Assembly (NCBI RefSeq): GCF_040370365.1
Contig: NZ_BAABWQ010000004.1
Location: 248,001 to 312,000 of the forward strand
Reading direction: 5' to 3'
Length of the DNA: 64,000 bases
Source: Shimia sp040370365
GTDB lineage: Bacteria; Pseudomonadota; Alphaproteobacteria; Rhodobacterales; Rhodobacteraceae
The notes below the pieces were generated by a model. That model was not told the origin of the DNA. It saw only the letters and a program-made list of their open reading frames with translations, and made no database searches. Numbering within the stretch: the stretch's first letter is position 1; every line of letters starts with the position of its first letter. The position numbers and the translations under genes are program-made. Shown in pieces: positions 49,362 to 58,202 of the stretch.

Positions 49362-50933
49362 TTAGGATTTCTGGAACATGGCGAGCATGCGCCGTGTCAC
49401 AAGGAAACCACCGAAAATATTGATCCCGGCCATGAAAATCGACAATCCTGCAAGCAAAATCACCAGCCAGCTGCCAGAGCCGACTTGCATCAATGCACCA
49501 AGGATAATGATCGACGAAATCGCGTTGGTCACCGCCATCAATGGTGTGTGCAGCGAGTGCGCCACGCCCCAGATCACCTGGAAGCCCACAAAACACGCCA
49601 GCACAAACACGATGAAGTGCTGCATGAAGCTTGCGGGTGCCACCAACCCCAGCAGCAAGATCAAAGCACCACCGCCAGCCAGCAGTGTCACTTGCTGTTT
49701 GGTCGCCTGTTTGAACGCTGCCACTTCGGCCGCGCGCTTTTCTTCAGGTGTCAGTTCCGGCACCACCTCTTTAGGTTTGGCCGCAATTGCAGCCACCTTT
49801 GGTGGGGGTGGCGGGAAGGTGATGTCACCTTCAAACGTCACCGTCGCGCCACGGATCACATCGTCTTCCATGTCATGGTTGATCTGGCCGTCTTTCTCAG
49901 GGGTCAAATCGGTCATCATGTGACGGATGTTGGTCGCGTAAAGGCTGGACGACTGCGCCGCCATACGTGATGGGAAGTCCGTGTAGCCGATAATGGTCAC
50001 GCCATTCTCGGTCACAATTTTCTCGTCCATCACGGTCAGCTTACAGTTGCCGCCCTTTTCCGCTGCCAAATCGACAATCACCGACCCCGGCTTCATCGAC
50101 GCAACCATGTCTTCGGTCCAAAGCTCCGGCGCTTCGCGGTTCGGAATGAGCGCCGTGGTGATCACAATGTCCACGTCCGGTGCCAGCTCGCGGAACTTCG
50201 CCAACTGCGCATCGCGGAATTCAGGGCTCGACACGGACGCATAGCCCCCCGTTGCCGCGCCATCCGCCTGCTCTTCTTCAAAATCGAGGTACACAAACTC
50301 TGCACCCATCGATTCAACCTGCTCCGCCACTTCGGGTCGCACATCAAACGCATAGGTGATCGCACCCAGCGATGTTGAGGTGCCAATGGCAGCCAGACCC
50401 GCCACGCCCGCGCCCACAACCAACACTTTGGCCGGGGGCACTTTGCCAGCAGCTGTGATCTGGCCGGTGAAAAAACGACCAAAATTGTTGCCGGCTTCAA
50501 TCACCGCACGATAGCCCGCGATGTTGGCCATCGAGCTCAGCGCGTCCATTTTCTGCGCGCGCGAGATACGTGGCACCATTTCCATGGCGATCACATTGGC
50601 GCCTTTGGCCTTGGCCGCCGCCATTCCGTCTTCATTGCCCGCGGGGTTGAAGAACGAAATCAACGTCTTGGTTTTGGTCAGGCGTTTCAGCTCTGTCTCG
50701 TTGGGCTGTCGCACTTTGGCGACGATATCGCTGGCCTTCCAAAGCGCCGCTGCGGTTTTAACAACCTCAACGCCTGCCGCCTCGTATGTGGCGTCCGAAA
50801 ACCCTGCACCGGCACCGGCACCACTTTCAATGGCGCACTCATAACCGAGCTTCTGGAGCTGTTTGGCGCTGTCCGGCGTCATCGCGACCCGGTTTTCACC
50901 GTCAAACACCTCTTTTGGTGTACCTATTTTCAC
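49362..50933 (-). CDS. pntA: NAD(P) transhydrogenase subunit alpha
   Basis: 523 residues starting at GTG. Residues 1 to about 380 are the NAD(H)-binding domain I: MKIGTPKEVFDGENRVAMTPDSAKQLQKLGYE, VVGAGVAGLAAIGTSTSLGAITYAFDVRPEVAEQVESMGAEFV, and RMAAQSSSLYATNIRHMM. A Pro/Lys linker leads to about four transmembrane helices of domain II (QVTLLAGGGALILLLGLVAP ... AGINIFGGFLVTRRMLAMFQKS). This is the undivided E. coli-type subunit, not the split PntAA/PntAB form found in many alphaproteobacteria. Operon with pntB. Confidence 0.97.
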   Translation of the reverse strand: MKIGTPKEVFDGENRVAMTPDSAKQLQKLGYECAIESGAGAGAGFSDATYEAAGVEVVKTAAALWKASDIVAKVRQPNETELKRLTKTKTLISFFNPAGNEDGMAAAKAKGANVIAMEMVPRISRAQKMDALSSMANIAGYRAVIEAGNNFGRFFTGQITAAGKVPPAKVLVVGAGVAGLAAIGTSTSLGAITYAFDVRPEVAEQVESMGAEFVYLDFEEEQADGAATGGYASVSSPEFRDAQLAKFRELAPDVDIVITTALIPNREAPELWTEDMVASMKPGSVIVDLAAEKGGNCKLTVMDEKIVTENGVTIIGYTDFPSRMAAQSSSLYATNIRHMMTDLTPEKDGQINHDMEDDVIRGATVTFEGDITFPPPPPKVAAIAAKPKEVVPELTPEEKRAAEVAAFKQATKQQVTLLAGGGALILLLGLVAPASFMQHFIVFVLACFVGFQVIWGVAHSLHTPLMAVTNAISSIIILGALMQVGSGSWLVILLAGLSIFMAGINIFGGFLVTRRMLAMFQKS

Positions 50934-51068
50934 CTTTCTTATCCCCCTTAAGAGTCAGAGCAATAATGTTTCACGCAGACCGTGCTGCACTTGCATAATA
51001 TTTTAACGACACCTGAATTGCTGCACAAGCAAACAAGCGCCCTTCCGTGTTACTACGACGCAACGGCA

Positions 51069-51536
51069 TCACACCCATCTGCGCACCTTCTCGCAATAGC
51101 GTGCAAAATCCATGCGAAATGTTCTGCGCAGCCGGTTCTCTTCCGGAATGACAAACCGCCGCTCCAGCATCCAAAGGAACACAGGCACCATAATTAGGGC
51201 CAAAACAGCATCCCAGTAGAGGATGAACCCTGCAAGGATCATCACATCTGCGAGATAGATTGGATTTCGACTGCGTTTAAAAATGCCACTTTGCACAAGG
51301 CGTGCACTGTCTTGATGCGGATGGAGTGTGGTTTGATGGCGCCGCATTTCGGTGACGGCCAAAACCACCAGTACAACGCCACCACCGACCAAAAGACCGC
51401 CAAGCAGATCGGCCCAAACCGGTCCAAAGCTTAATCCCATGGGAAAGTGGTGCACCTGTAGCCAAGCAATCAAAAGCGCCACCACAAGCCAGACCGGCGG
51501 CACGTCAAAAAAACGCCGACTTGCGGTCTCGGTCAT
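51069..51536 (-). CDS. Isoprenylcysteine methyltransferase-like membrane protein
   Basis: 155 residues from the ATG at 51536 (GAGGAGCC upstream). Four hydrophobic helices with the ICMT/PEMT-like SAM-binding end: HPHQDSARLVQSGIFKRSRNPIYLADVMILAGFILYW and LERRFVIPEENRLRRTFRMDFARYCEKVRRWV. The RNPIYLA and E-RRF--EE-L patterns are typical of the isoprenylcysteine carboxyl methyltransferase family in bacteria, whose substrates are mostly unknown lipids or small molecules. It stands alone, facing the SDR gene. Confidence 0.82.
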   Translation of the reverse strand: MTETASRRFFDVPPVWLVVALLIAWLQVHHFPMGLSFGPVWADLLGGLLVGGGVVLVVLAVTEMRRHQTTLHPHQDSARLVQSGIFKRSRNPIYLADVMILAGFILYWDAVLALIMVPVFLWMLERRFVIPEENRLRRTFRMDFARYCEKVRRWV

Positions 51537-51839
51537 GCACAGGCTCCTCAACTGGCTTGCGACGCTTCGTGCGTCTGTGGCCGACGCAAAAAGCGTCTCC
51601 CCCGGTGTAGCGATGTTTGAAGGCGACGCAACGACACAAATCGCTGCAAGCGTCAAAAAGGACAGAATGTCTGCTCTTTCAGAGATATTGAAACCAAAAC
51701 AACACAATCTATACCCGGAACATGCCGCTGTTCTAATGCGTTGCTGCCATAATGACGGTGCGGCAGTTTCCGTCAGCCCGTCTTGTTTGAAGCGACCTGC
51801 CCGATACTGTCATTGCAAAGATTTTAGGGAGATAAGGTC

Positions 51840-52592
51840 ATGTCACTGCACGGCAAACACGCATTGGTCACAGGTGGTGGCACTGGAATCGGATTGGCCA
51901 TTGCCAAAGCCTTGGCCGCAGAAGGCGCACAAGTCACCATCACGGGACGTCGTTTGAGTGTTTTGGAAGACGCCGCCACCGACGGGTTGCATCCGCTCGC
52001 CATGGACGTGGCGCAAGAAGCATCCGTTGTCGACGGCGTGGCCACCGCAGTCGCCGCGCGCGGACCCATTCAGATCTGCGTCGCCAATGCGGGCATCGCC
52101 GAAGGCCGCGCGCTGCACAAAACCGATATGGAGTTCTGGCGCAAAATGATGTCGATCAACATCGACGGCGTCTTTCTCACCATCCGCGAAAGCCTCAAAT
52201 CCATGACACAAACCGATTGGGGGCGCGTTATGGTGATTTCTTCAATTGCTGGACTGCGCGGCCTGAAAGGAGCTCCGGCCTATTCAACCTCCAAACACGC
52301 CGTCAATGGCATGATCAAGTCACTGGCCGCGGACTATGCAAAACAGCCAATCACCTTCAACTCCATCTGCCCTGCCTATGTGGAAACACCCATTATCGAC
52401 CAAAACATCGAAAGCATCATGGCGCGCACCGGATGCACAGAGGAAGAGGCACGACATATGATGGTGGGCGTGAACCCACATGGCCGCCTCATCAAGCCGG
52501 AAGAGGTCGCCCACACCGCACTTTACCTGTGCTCTGACATGGCCGATTCCATCCGGGGTCAGATGGTGCAAGTGTCAGGGGGAGACATGTAG
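51840..52592 (+). CDS. SDR-family dehydrogenase, possibly 3-hydroxyacyl type
   Basis: 250 residues. The NAD-binding motif is VTGGGTGIGLAIAKALAAEGAQVTITGRR, followed by NAGIAEG, the catalytic Ser in VISSIAGLRG and YSTSKHAVNGMIKSL (YxxxK). The end QPITFNSICPAYVETPIIDQ and SGGDM match classical SDRs resembling 3-hydroxybutyrate or 2-hydroxycyclohexanecarboxyl-CoA dehydrogenases. A 3-hydroxybutyrate role would fit the PHB genes at 5.8-10.3 kb but is unproved. A GGAGATAAGG region lies before the ATG. Confidence 0.8.
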   Translation: MSLHGKHALVTGGGTGIGLAIAKALAAEGAQVTITGRRLSVLEDAATDGLHPLAMDVAQEASVVDGVATAVAARGPIQICVANAGIAEGRALHKTDMEFWRKMMSINIDGVFLTIRESLKSMTQTDWGRVMVISSIAGLRGLKGAPAYSTSKHAVNGMIKSLAADYAKQPITFNSICPAYVETPIIDQNIESIMARTGCTEEEARHMMVGVNPHGRLIKPEEVAHTALYLCSDMADSIRGQMVQVSGGDM

Positions 52593-52595
52593 CAC

Positions 52596-53087
52596 TCACC
52601 CGCAACACTGGGAGGATTGCGAGACCTTCGGCACACAACATGCAGCTGTTTGGCCGGCCTGTAGCGCGGCCAAGCCGCGCTGTTGTGGCTTACACACTGC
52701 GCCCGTTTCGCCAAGCTGCACGACCACACGCCCGCTTTCGTGAGCCACATTCGCAATCGACAGCAGCCGCAGCGCCGCATTGTTGTGACCAAACTCCACC
52801 ATAAGCGGCACGTCCGCCAATTCCGGCACCGCCGTCAGGCTCTGCTCGACGATCGCGCAGAATTTGCCAACCCGCATATGGGCTGCGCCGTTGCCGTCCA
52901 ATAGCTGTAGACGCGCGTCTTGCCAGGTCTCAATCACACCACCGCAATCAATTCCCGTGGCCTGCGAGTGGCGCAACTCGGTCACGTGGTAACCAGCTCC
53001 AATTTCGCCCTCGTCGGTGACAAACACCAAAGGGTCATCTGCACCCTGCCCCTGCAGTTCCGCCAACAATTTTGCAAAAGATGTCAT
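52596..53087 (-). CDS. DUF6428 family protein, arsenic-associated
   Basis: 163 residues from the ATG at 53087 (AAAGG upstream). It has a compact alpha/beta unit (LVFVTDEGEIGAGYHVTELRHSQATGIDCGGVIETWQDARLQLLDG) and a C-terminal Cys-containing region (CKPQQRGLAALQAGQTAACCVPKVSQSSQCCG). I assign it to DUF6428, a family commonly next to ArsR regulators. It is divergent from arsR with a shared operator region. The Cys pairs could bind arsenite or another soft metal (inference). Confidence 0.7.
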   Translation of the reverse strand: MTSFAKLLAELQGQGADDPLVFVTDEGEIGAGYHVTELRHSQATGIDCGGVIETWQDARLQLLDGNGAAHMRVGKFCAIVEQSLTAVPELADVPLMVEFGHNNAALRLLSIANVAHESGRVVVQLGETGAVCKPQQRGLAALQAGQTAACCVPKVSQSSQCCG

Positions 53088-53100
53088 CGCGCAACCTTTC

Positions 53101-53161
53101 ATTTCAACGATTCTTGAAATAATATATCAAAGATCGACATTATTTCAAGAGGTGTTGAAAT
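53101..53161. promoter_or_regulatory. Twin ArsR operators between DUF6428 and arsR
   Basis: ATTTCAA-N6-TTGAAAT occurs twice (53101-53120 and 53142-53161), both with perfect half-sites, 41 bases centre to centre. One covers the leader of the DUF6428 gene and the other the arsR ribosome binding site, so a bound repressor would shut both. The arms also form an 11-bp inverted repeat with each other. Confidence 0.8.
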
Positions 53162-53479
53162 ATGACTGAAACCCAAGCCGCGCTCTTGTTCGCCGCGCTT
53201 TCAAATGCTGACCGTCTTCTGGTCTTGCGAACCTTGGTTGAGGCAGGGCCCGACGGTATGAAGGCCGGTGGTATCGCCACGCAAATTGGCGCCAGCCCGT
53301 CGCGCGCTTCTTTTCACCTCGCCGCCTTATCGGACGCAGGCTTGGTCAAAAGAGAACGCCAATCCCGCAGCCAGACCTATCGGATCGACTTTGATCAGAT
53401 CGGCGGGTTGATGCGGTTCCTTTTGGAGGACTGCTGCAAAGGCAACGCCACCCTCAAGACCTGTTGCGGCTCCAACTGA
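53162..53479 (+). CDS. arsR: ArsR-family metalloregulator
   Basis: 105 residues. Winged helix-turn-helix: LLFAALSNADRLLVLRTLVEAGPDGMKAGGIATQIGASPSRASFHLAALSDAGLVKRERQSRSQTYRID. The inducer site of the classical ELCVC helix is absent; instead the C-terminus has DCCKGNATLKTCCGSN with two Cys pairs, as in ArsR proteins that bind As(III) near the C-terminus. It represses itself and the divergent DUF6428 gene through two operators. No arsenate reductase, ArsB or Acr3 gene is in the window. Confidence 0.9.
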   Translation: MTETQAALLFAALSNADRLLVLRTLVEAGPDGMKAGGIATQIGASPSRASFHLAALSDAGLVKRERQSRSQTYRIDFDQIGGLMRFLLEDCCKGNATLKTCCGSN

Positions 53480-53894
53480 CACCCCGTTTTCTAAAGGTCG
53501 CGCCACGACTCATGTCCAGAATCCTGACATAGGTGGCGCAAGCCCCAACTCTAGGTAAGCAAGACCGCGCTGACAGAGCGGTCACAACAGGGCCATGCGC
53601 AAACACGCCGATCCACCAAAAGCAGCATGGCAAGCCACCGCTGCCGTTCGGCCACTCCTTGCCACTTCTGCGCCGTCTGCGTTGGGTTACACAAACGCTT
53701 TAAACTCAAAGACATCTTGCATGCATCGAGCAATCCGGACTTTCTCGCAGCGGAGTTTTGCCGATGCCCTCCGGCAAGGCATCGCCACTGGCAATATCCC
53801 GCATACCATTGATATTGATCAATATTTTTTGAAGGCACATCTTATGAACACACGAAAGGATGTGCCTTTTGTGGTTTAGTTTAGGAGAAACAAC
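53480..53894. other. Gene-free stretch with FNR box and hairpin
   Basis: No convincing gene in 53480-53800. TTGAT-ATTG-ATCAA at 53809-53822 is a perfect FNR/FnrL consensus site and part of the palindrome ATATTGATCAATAT. A 10-bp hairpin AAGGCACATC ... GATGTGCCTT (53832-53868) lies between it and the next gene. Confidence 0.6.
53809..53822. promoter_or_regulatory. FNR/FnrL-type site
   Basis: TTGAT-N4-ATCAA with no mismatch, centred 79 bases upstream of the EF-hand gene start. Activation with a site at -41.5 would put the transcript start near 53857, inside the following hairpin, so the geometry is not fully simple. Confidence 0.6.
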
Positions 53895-54140
53895 ATGCGT
53901 AAATTTTCTATTAGCCTACTGGCCGCCAGCCTGGTCGCAGCCCCAGCTTTTGCCCTGACCGTGTCTGAAATAGATGCAGACGGCGACAGTCTGATCTCAT
54001 TTGATGAGATGCTGGTGGTCTACCCCGACCTGACCAGCGAGGCGTTTGACGCCGTTGACAGCAGCGGTGACAGCTATGTTGACGCCTTCGAACTGAGTGC
54101 AGCGTTAGACTCAGGTCTGATCGTCCCACCTGCGCAGTAG
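53895..54140 (+). CDS. Secreted EF-hand protein
   Basis: 81 residues. The signal peptide MRKFSISLLAASLVAAPAFA is followed by two EF-hand loops, DADGDSLISFDE (from residue 28) and DSSGDSYVDAFE, each with acidic residues at positions 1, 3, 5 and 12. One pair of EF-hands is a complete calcium-binding unit. The role is probably calcium buffering or sensing in the periplasm. TTTAGGAGAAAC precedes the ATG. The FNR box upstream suggests low-oxygen control. Confidence 0.8.
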   Translation: MRKFSISLLAASLVAAPAFALTVSEIDADGDSLISFDEMLVVYPDLTSEAFDAVDSSGDSYVDAFELSAALDSGLIVPPAQ

Positions 54141-54182
54141 GCCTTTGGGTGAATGATCCGTTCAATGACAAAGGAGCACAGA

Positions 54183-54356
54183 ATGGCTCTCAGCACCAAA
54201 CCCGTCAAACCCGGCGTTCGCTGGCTTAAAGCAGGCGCGGTTGTGGCCGCCGTCATCTTGCTTGGGGCTCTCGGCCTCTCAAGCTTGACCTCCGATCAGG
54301 GCACGCCAAATGACATTCCCCCAGATGTCGTGCCCTCTCAGGGAGAAGGCGAATAA
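54183..54356 (+). CDS. Small single-helix membrane protein
   Basis: 57 residues from the ATG at 54183, with AAGGAGCACAG upstream. A short basic head (KPVKPGVRWLKAG) precedes one transmembrane helix (AVVAAVILLGALGLSSL) and a Pro/acidic tail. It lies 42 bases after the EF-hand gene, so both may share a message. No family recognised; the binding site and membrane helix make translation credible. Confidence 0.55.
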   Translation: MALSTKPVKPGVRWLKAGAVVAAVILLGALGLSSLTSDQGTPNDIPPDVVPSQGEGE

Positions 54357-54534
54357 CCTTTTGCGAGGTGCCACCCGCAGGGCTTCGGCGACTCTTCCAC
54401 GCCGGAGCCCACATTTCGGGAGTTCTGCAGCTGTGTTAACCTCTGCAAATTCGCATTTTTCGAACCGTCGCGATACCACCGCAATACAGACGCAATACCG
54501 ACGTTCGAATGACGACGAATTGCACCGTTAACGT

Positions 54535-55314
54535 TTAAGCAGACTTCAGGATCGGGCGCGTTTCGCGACCCGCCGACCAGGCCCGCACAGCCTCGCCAAA
54601 GGCCTCAAACAAAGGGCGGCTGACAGGGTCGTTGGCAGCATCCCATTCCGGATGCCACTGCACTGACATGGTGAACCCGGGAGCCCCCTCGATATAGATC
54701 GCCTCTGGCGTCTGATCTGGTGCGTAACCGTCTATAATGACACGACTTCCCGGACATTTAATGCCTTGACCATGTAGGGTGTTGGTCATCACTTTTTGGG
54801 CCCCCATCAGACGGTGAAACGGGCCGTTTTCGCCAAAGGTCACACTGTGGCGCAATTCAAACTTCTCCTCCAGCGTGCCATCAGGCGGCATCCTGTGATT
54901 GTCACGGCCCGGCAGGTCTCGAATTTCTGGATAGAGGCTGCCCCCCATGGCAACGTTGACCTCCTGAAACCCACGGCAAATCCCCATAAACGGCTGCCCG
55001 CTTTCCACACAAGCACGCACCAAAGGAAGTACAATTGCATCTCGCGCACGGTCAAACTCTCCATGCGCCGCTGTCGCCGCTTCGCCGTACTCTTCGGGAT
55101 GCACATTCGGCCGCCCACCCGTCAGCAGAAAGCCGTCACACTTGCTCAGCAGTTCTTCGACCGACACGAACCTTGGGTCTGCAGGCACCAACAAGGGCAT
55201 GCATCCGGAAACCCCTGAAATCGCTTCGGAATTCATGGTGCCACCAGCATGCGCTGGATATTGATCGTTGATCAGGTATTGGTTTCCGATGATACCAACG
55301 ATAGGTCGCGACAT
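54535..55314 (-). CDS. Gamma-glutamyl-GABA hydrolase-like (PuuD family)
   Basis: 259 residues from the ATG at 55314; the longer frame adds eight codons without support. Class I glutamine amidotransferase fold of the peptidase C26 family: RPIVGIIGNQYLIN, LLSKCDGFLLTGGRPNVHPEEYGE, the nucleophile Cys113 in PFMGICRGFQEVNVAMGGSLYPEIRDL, and the catalytic His-Glu in MSVQWHPEWDA. It hydrolyses gamma-glutamyl amides such as gamma-glutamyl-GABA in putrescine use. No other puu genes are present, so the substrate is not certain. Confidence 0.85.
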   Translation of the reverse strand: MSRPIVGIIGNQYLINDQYPAHAGGTMNSEAISGVSGCMPLLVPADPRFVSVEELLSKCDGFLLTGGRPNVHPEEYGEAATAAHGEFDRARDAIVLPLVRACVESGQPFMGICRGFQEVNVAMGGSLYPEIRDLPGRDNHRMPPDGTLEEKFELRHSVTFGENGPFHRLMGAQKVMTNTLHGQGIKCPGSRVIIDGYAPDQTPEAIYIEGAPGFTMSVQWHPEWDAANDPVSRPLFEAFGEAVRAWSAGRETRPILKSA

Positions 55315-55379
55315 AGAGGCCTCTTTGAATTGCTGCACAGGTTAACATAGGACCTGCACAGCAATTGAGGAACCCCTGA

Positions 55380-55805
55380 TCACATCTCGCCGTTCAGTCC
55401 CACGGCCTCGATGCCCGCCATTGCGGCAATTGCATCATTATCAGACGTGTCCCCTGTCACCCCAATAGCGCCTATCACGCGTCCCTTTTGGTCACGCACC
55501 AAGACACCACCCGGTACTGGCACAACCTGTCCACCGTAAACGCCATTTACCGCTGCCATGAAATACGCCTGCTGCTCCGCGCGCGCCATCTGGGCTGTGC
55601 CCGCCATGCCCAGCATCACAGCGCCATACGCTTTGCCGTGTGCAATTGAAAACCGGCCCGGCGCCGCACCATCCTCACGCTCAAACGCCTGTACATGTCC
55701 GCCCGCATCCAGAACCACAACCGACAAAGGTTTCAGTTCCAGCGCACGCCCTTTTTCCAACGTTTTACGAATGATAGTACGAGCCCGTCGCAGTGAGATT
55801 GCCAT
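55380..55805 (-). CDS. GlcG/HbpS family protein
   Basis: 141 residues of the GlcG/HbpS family: MAISLRRARTIIRKTLEKGRALELKPLSVVVLDAGGHVQAFEREDGA, SIAHGKAYGAVMLGMAG, VPVPGGVLVRDQKGRVIGAIGVTGDTSDNDAIAAMAGIEA. Members are linked to glycolate operons (GlcG) or haem sensing and binding (HbpS). It lies 53 bases downstream of glcB on the same strand, supporting the glycolate/glyoxylate link. Confidence 0.88.
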   Translation of the reverse strand: MAISLRRARTIIRKTLEKGRALELKPLSVVVLDAGGHVQAFEREDGAAPGRFSIAHGKAYGAVMLGMAGTAQMARAEQQAYFMAAVNGVYGGQVVPVPGGVLVRDQKGRVIGAIGVTGDTSDNDAIAAMAGIEAVGLNGEM

Positions 55806-55858
55806 GTGTCTTGTCTCCCAAAAATAAAGGCCGGAGCAACGCCCCGACCTATTTGATG

Positions 55859-57991
55859 TTATTGATTTGCTTTCAGTTCCAAACGCCGAGCATGCAGCAC
55901 AGGCTCTGTGTAGCCAGACGGCTGTAGGCGACCTTTGAAGACCAGATCACATGCAGCCTGAAACGCAATCCCGTCAAAACTTGGCGCCATTGGCTTGTAG
56001 TGCGCATCGCTGGCATTCTGGCGATCCACCACCGCGGCCATCTTCTGCATCGCCGCCATCACTTGCGCCTCGCTAACGACGCCATGGTGCAACCAATTCG
56101 CCAAGCCCTGACTGGAAATCCGACAGGTCGCGCGATCTTCCATCAGTCCTACATCGTTGATGTCCAATACTTTGGAGCAGCCAACGCCCTGATCCACCCA
56201 GCGCACCACATAGCCCAGAATACCCTGCGCGTTGTTTTCGACCTCAGCGGAAATTTCCTCATCCGACAGATTTTCGCCAGCCATCACCGGCACCGTCAGC
56301 AGATCATCTAATGCACCACGTGCACCGCCCGCTTTGATCTCTTCCTGACGCGCCAAAACATCGACTTCGTGATAATGCGTCGCGTGCAGCGTCGCCGCCG
56401 TTGGCGATGGTACCCATGCACAGTTGGCACCCGATTTCGGGTGGCCAACTTTCTGCTCCAGCATCGCGCCCATCAAATCCGGCATCGCCCACATGCCTTT
56501 ACCAATTTGCGCTTTGCCTTGCAGACCACAGGCCAGCCCGATGTCCACGTTGCGATCTTCGTACGACAAAATCCAAGGTGTGGTTTTCATCTCACCTTTG
56601 CGCAAGAAGGCACCTGCCTCCATCGAGGTGTGGATCTCATCACCGGTGCGGTCAAGGAATCCCGTGTTGATAAACGCCACGCGGGATTTGGCAGCCCGGA
56701 TACACTCCTTGAGGTTCGCCGAAGTGCGGCGCTCTTCATCCATGATCCCCATCTTCACCGTGTTGCGCGGCAGACCAAGAATATCCTCCACTTTGGCAAA
56801 AATTGCATCCGCGAAAGCCACCTCTTCTGGGCCGTGCATCTTTGGCTTCACCACATAGACAGAGCCATGCACCGAGTTGCCACTCTCACGTTTCAGATCA
56901 TGCATTGCGACCATCACGGTCACAAGCGCGTCCATCAGGCCTTCGCCGATCTCATTGCCGTCCCGATCCAAAACCGCCGGGTTGGTCATCAAGTGGCCAA
57001 CGTTGCGGATAAGCATCAACGAGCGGCCTTTCAATGTCGTTGCAGCACCGTCCGTTGCGGTAAAAGTCACGTCATCATTCAGCACACGGGTGAAGCTCTG
57101 ACCACCCTTGGACACCTCTTCAGCGAGGTCCCCTTTCATCAATCCCAGCCAGTTTCCGTAGGCCACCACTTTGTCTTCCGCATCCACGCAGGCGACAGAG
57201 TCTTCGCAATCCATGATGGTCGACAACGCGCTTTCCAGTGTGATGTCGTTTATTCCGGCTTTGTCCGTGGCACCAATATTTTCACCAGAATTCACTTCAA
57301 CAATGACATGCAGACCGTTGTTTTTCAAAACAATACGCGAAGGAGAATCTTTATCTCCGACATATCCAACAAAGGTGTCGGCACGCTTCAGTGCAGGTGA
57401 AAACTGCCCGCCTGTAATTTTCAAGCTTGTGGCGTCAGACCAAGATCCGTCTGCAAGCGGTACAGTCCGGTCCAAGAAGTTGCGCCCCCACGCGATCACC
57501 CGATCACCACGCGCGGAATCATAACCCTCGCCGTTGGGAAGATCGCCCATGGCATCGGTGCCATACAGCGCATCATACAGGCTACCCCACCGCGCATTCG
57601 CAGCGTTCAATGCAAATCTTGCATTGGTGATCGGAACAACCAACTGAGGCCCAGGCAAAGCTGCGATCTCAGGATCAACGTTGTCCGTTTCAATCGAAAA
57701 CGCATCGCCTTCCGCAACGAGGTATCCAATCTCTGCCAGAAACGCCTTATAGGCCTCCGCGTCATGCGGCTGCCCTTTACGCGCCAAATGCCAGCCATCA
57801 ATTTTTTGCTGGACCTCTTCTCGCTTGGCGAGCAACGTCCGGTTCTGCGGCCCAAATTCATGCGCCAAAACGCTTAGTCCTGCCCAGAAATCATCCTCGG
57901 AGACACCGGTGCCGGGAAGCGCCTTGTCGACAATGAAATTGTAGAGTTGCGATGCAATCTGCAAACCGTGTTGCTCAATGCGCGTGGTCAT
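55859..57991 (-). CDS. glcB: Malate synthase G
   Basis: 710 residues from the ATG at 57991 (MTTRIEQHGLQIA, GGGAGC upstream); the longer frame adds 43 codons not in the family. It condenses glyoxylate and acetyl-CoA to malate. Landmarks are VVPITNARFALNAANARWGSLYDALYGTDA, a magnesium-ligand block TLESALSTIMDCEDSVACVDAEDKVVAYGNW, VYVVKPKMHGPEEVAFADAIF, MGIMDEERRTSANLKECI, and ANCAWVPSPTAATLHATHYHEVDV. The size is typical of the G isoform. It is divergent from pepN and followed by a GlcG-like gene. Confidence 0.97.
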   Translation of the reverse strand: MTTRIEQHGLQIASQLYNFIVDKALPGTGVSEDDFWAGLSVLAHEFGPQNRTLLAKREEVQQKIDGWHLARKGQPHDAEAYKAFLAEIGYLVAEGDAFSIETDNVDPEIAALPGPQLVVPITNARFALNAANARWGSLYDALYGTDAMGDLPNGEGYDSARGDRVIAWGRNFLDRTVPLADGSWSDATSLKITGGQFSPALKRADTFVGYVGDKDSPSRIVLKNNGLHVIVEVNSGENIGATDKAGINDITLESALSTIMDCEDSVACVDAEDKVVAYGNWLGLMKGDLAEEVSKGGQSFTRVLNDDVTFTATDGAATTLKGRSLMLIRNVGHLMTNPAVLDRDGNEIGEGLMDALVTVMVAMHDLKRESGNSVHGSVYVVKPKMHGPEEVAFADAIFAKVEDILGLPRNTVKMGIMDEERRTSANLKECIRAAKSRVAFINTGFLDRTGDEIHTSMEAGAFLRKGEMKTTPWILSYEDRNVDIGLACGLQGKAQIGKGMWAMPDLMGAMLEQKVGHPKSGANCAWVPSPTAATLHATHYHEVDVLARQEEIKAGGARGALDDLLTVPVMAGENLSDEEISAEVENNAQGILGYVVRWVDQGVGCSKVLDINDVGLMEDRATCRISSQGLANWLHHGVVSEAQVMAAMQKMAAVVDRQNASDAHYKPMAPSFDGIAFQAACDLVFKGRLQPSGYTEPVLHARRLELKANQ

Positions 57992-58057
57992 TGGGGAGCT
58001 CCCTTTTCTCTGGCTATGTTTCTCAATTAGAGCATGAGTTTCCGATAGGCAACAAAA

Positions 58058-58078
58058 TTGGTTATCTTTTTTTACCAA
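58058..58078. promoter_or_regulatory. Dyad upstream of glcB
   Basis: TTGGT-N11-ACCAA, 67 bases upstream of the glcB start in the gap shared with pepN. TTGGT/ACCAA arms occur in operators of GntR-family regulators; the long spacer weakens the case, and no regulator gene is adjacent. Confidence 0.35.
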
Positions 58079-58202
58079 AGAGATTTTCAACTTTTCCAAC
58101 ACAATCTCTATGGTTTTCACGTTTTTCTAGTCAATGGGTTTCTTCCCTTGCGAGTGGCGACGGATGAATTACACCAAACGGAGAGACTTGATGGAGAGCC
58201 CT

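Noticed and set aside
53595..53879. 94-codon frame before the EF-hand gene
   Set aside because: It runs through the FNR box and hairpin and shows no coding signature.
56369..57400. 343-codon plus-strand frame opposite glcB
   Set aside because: Shadow of malate synthase.
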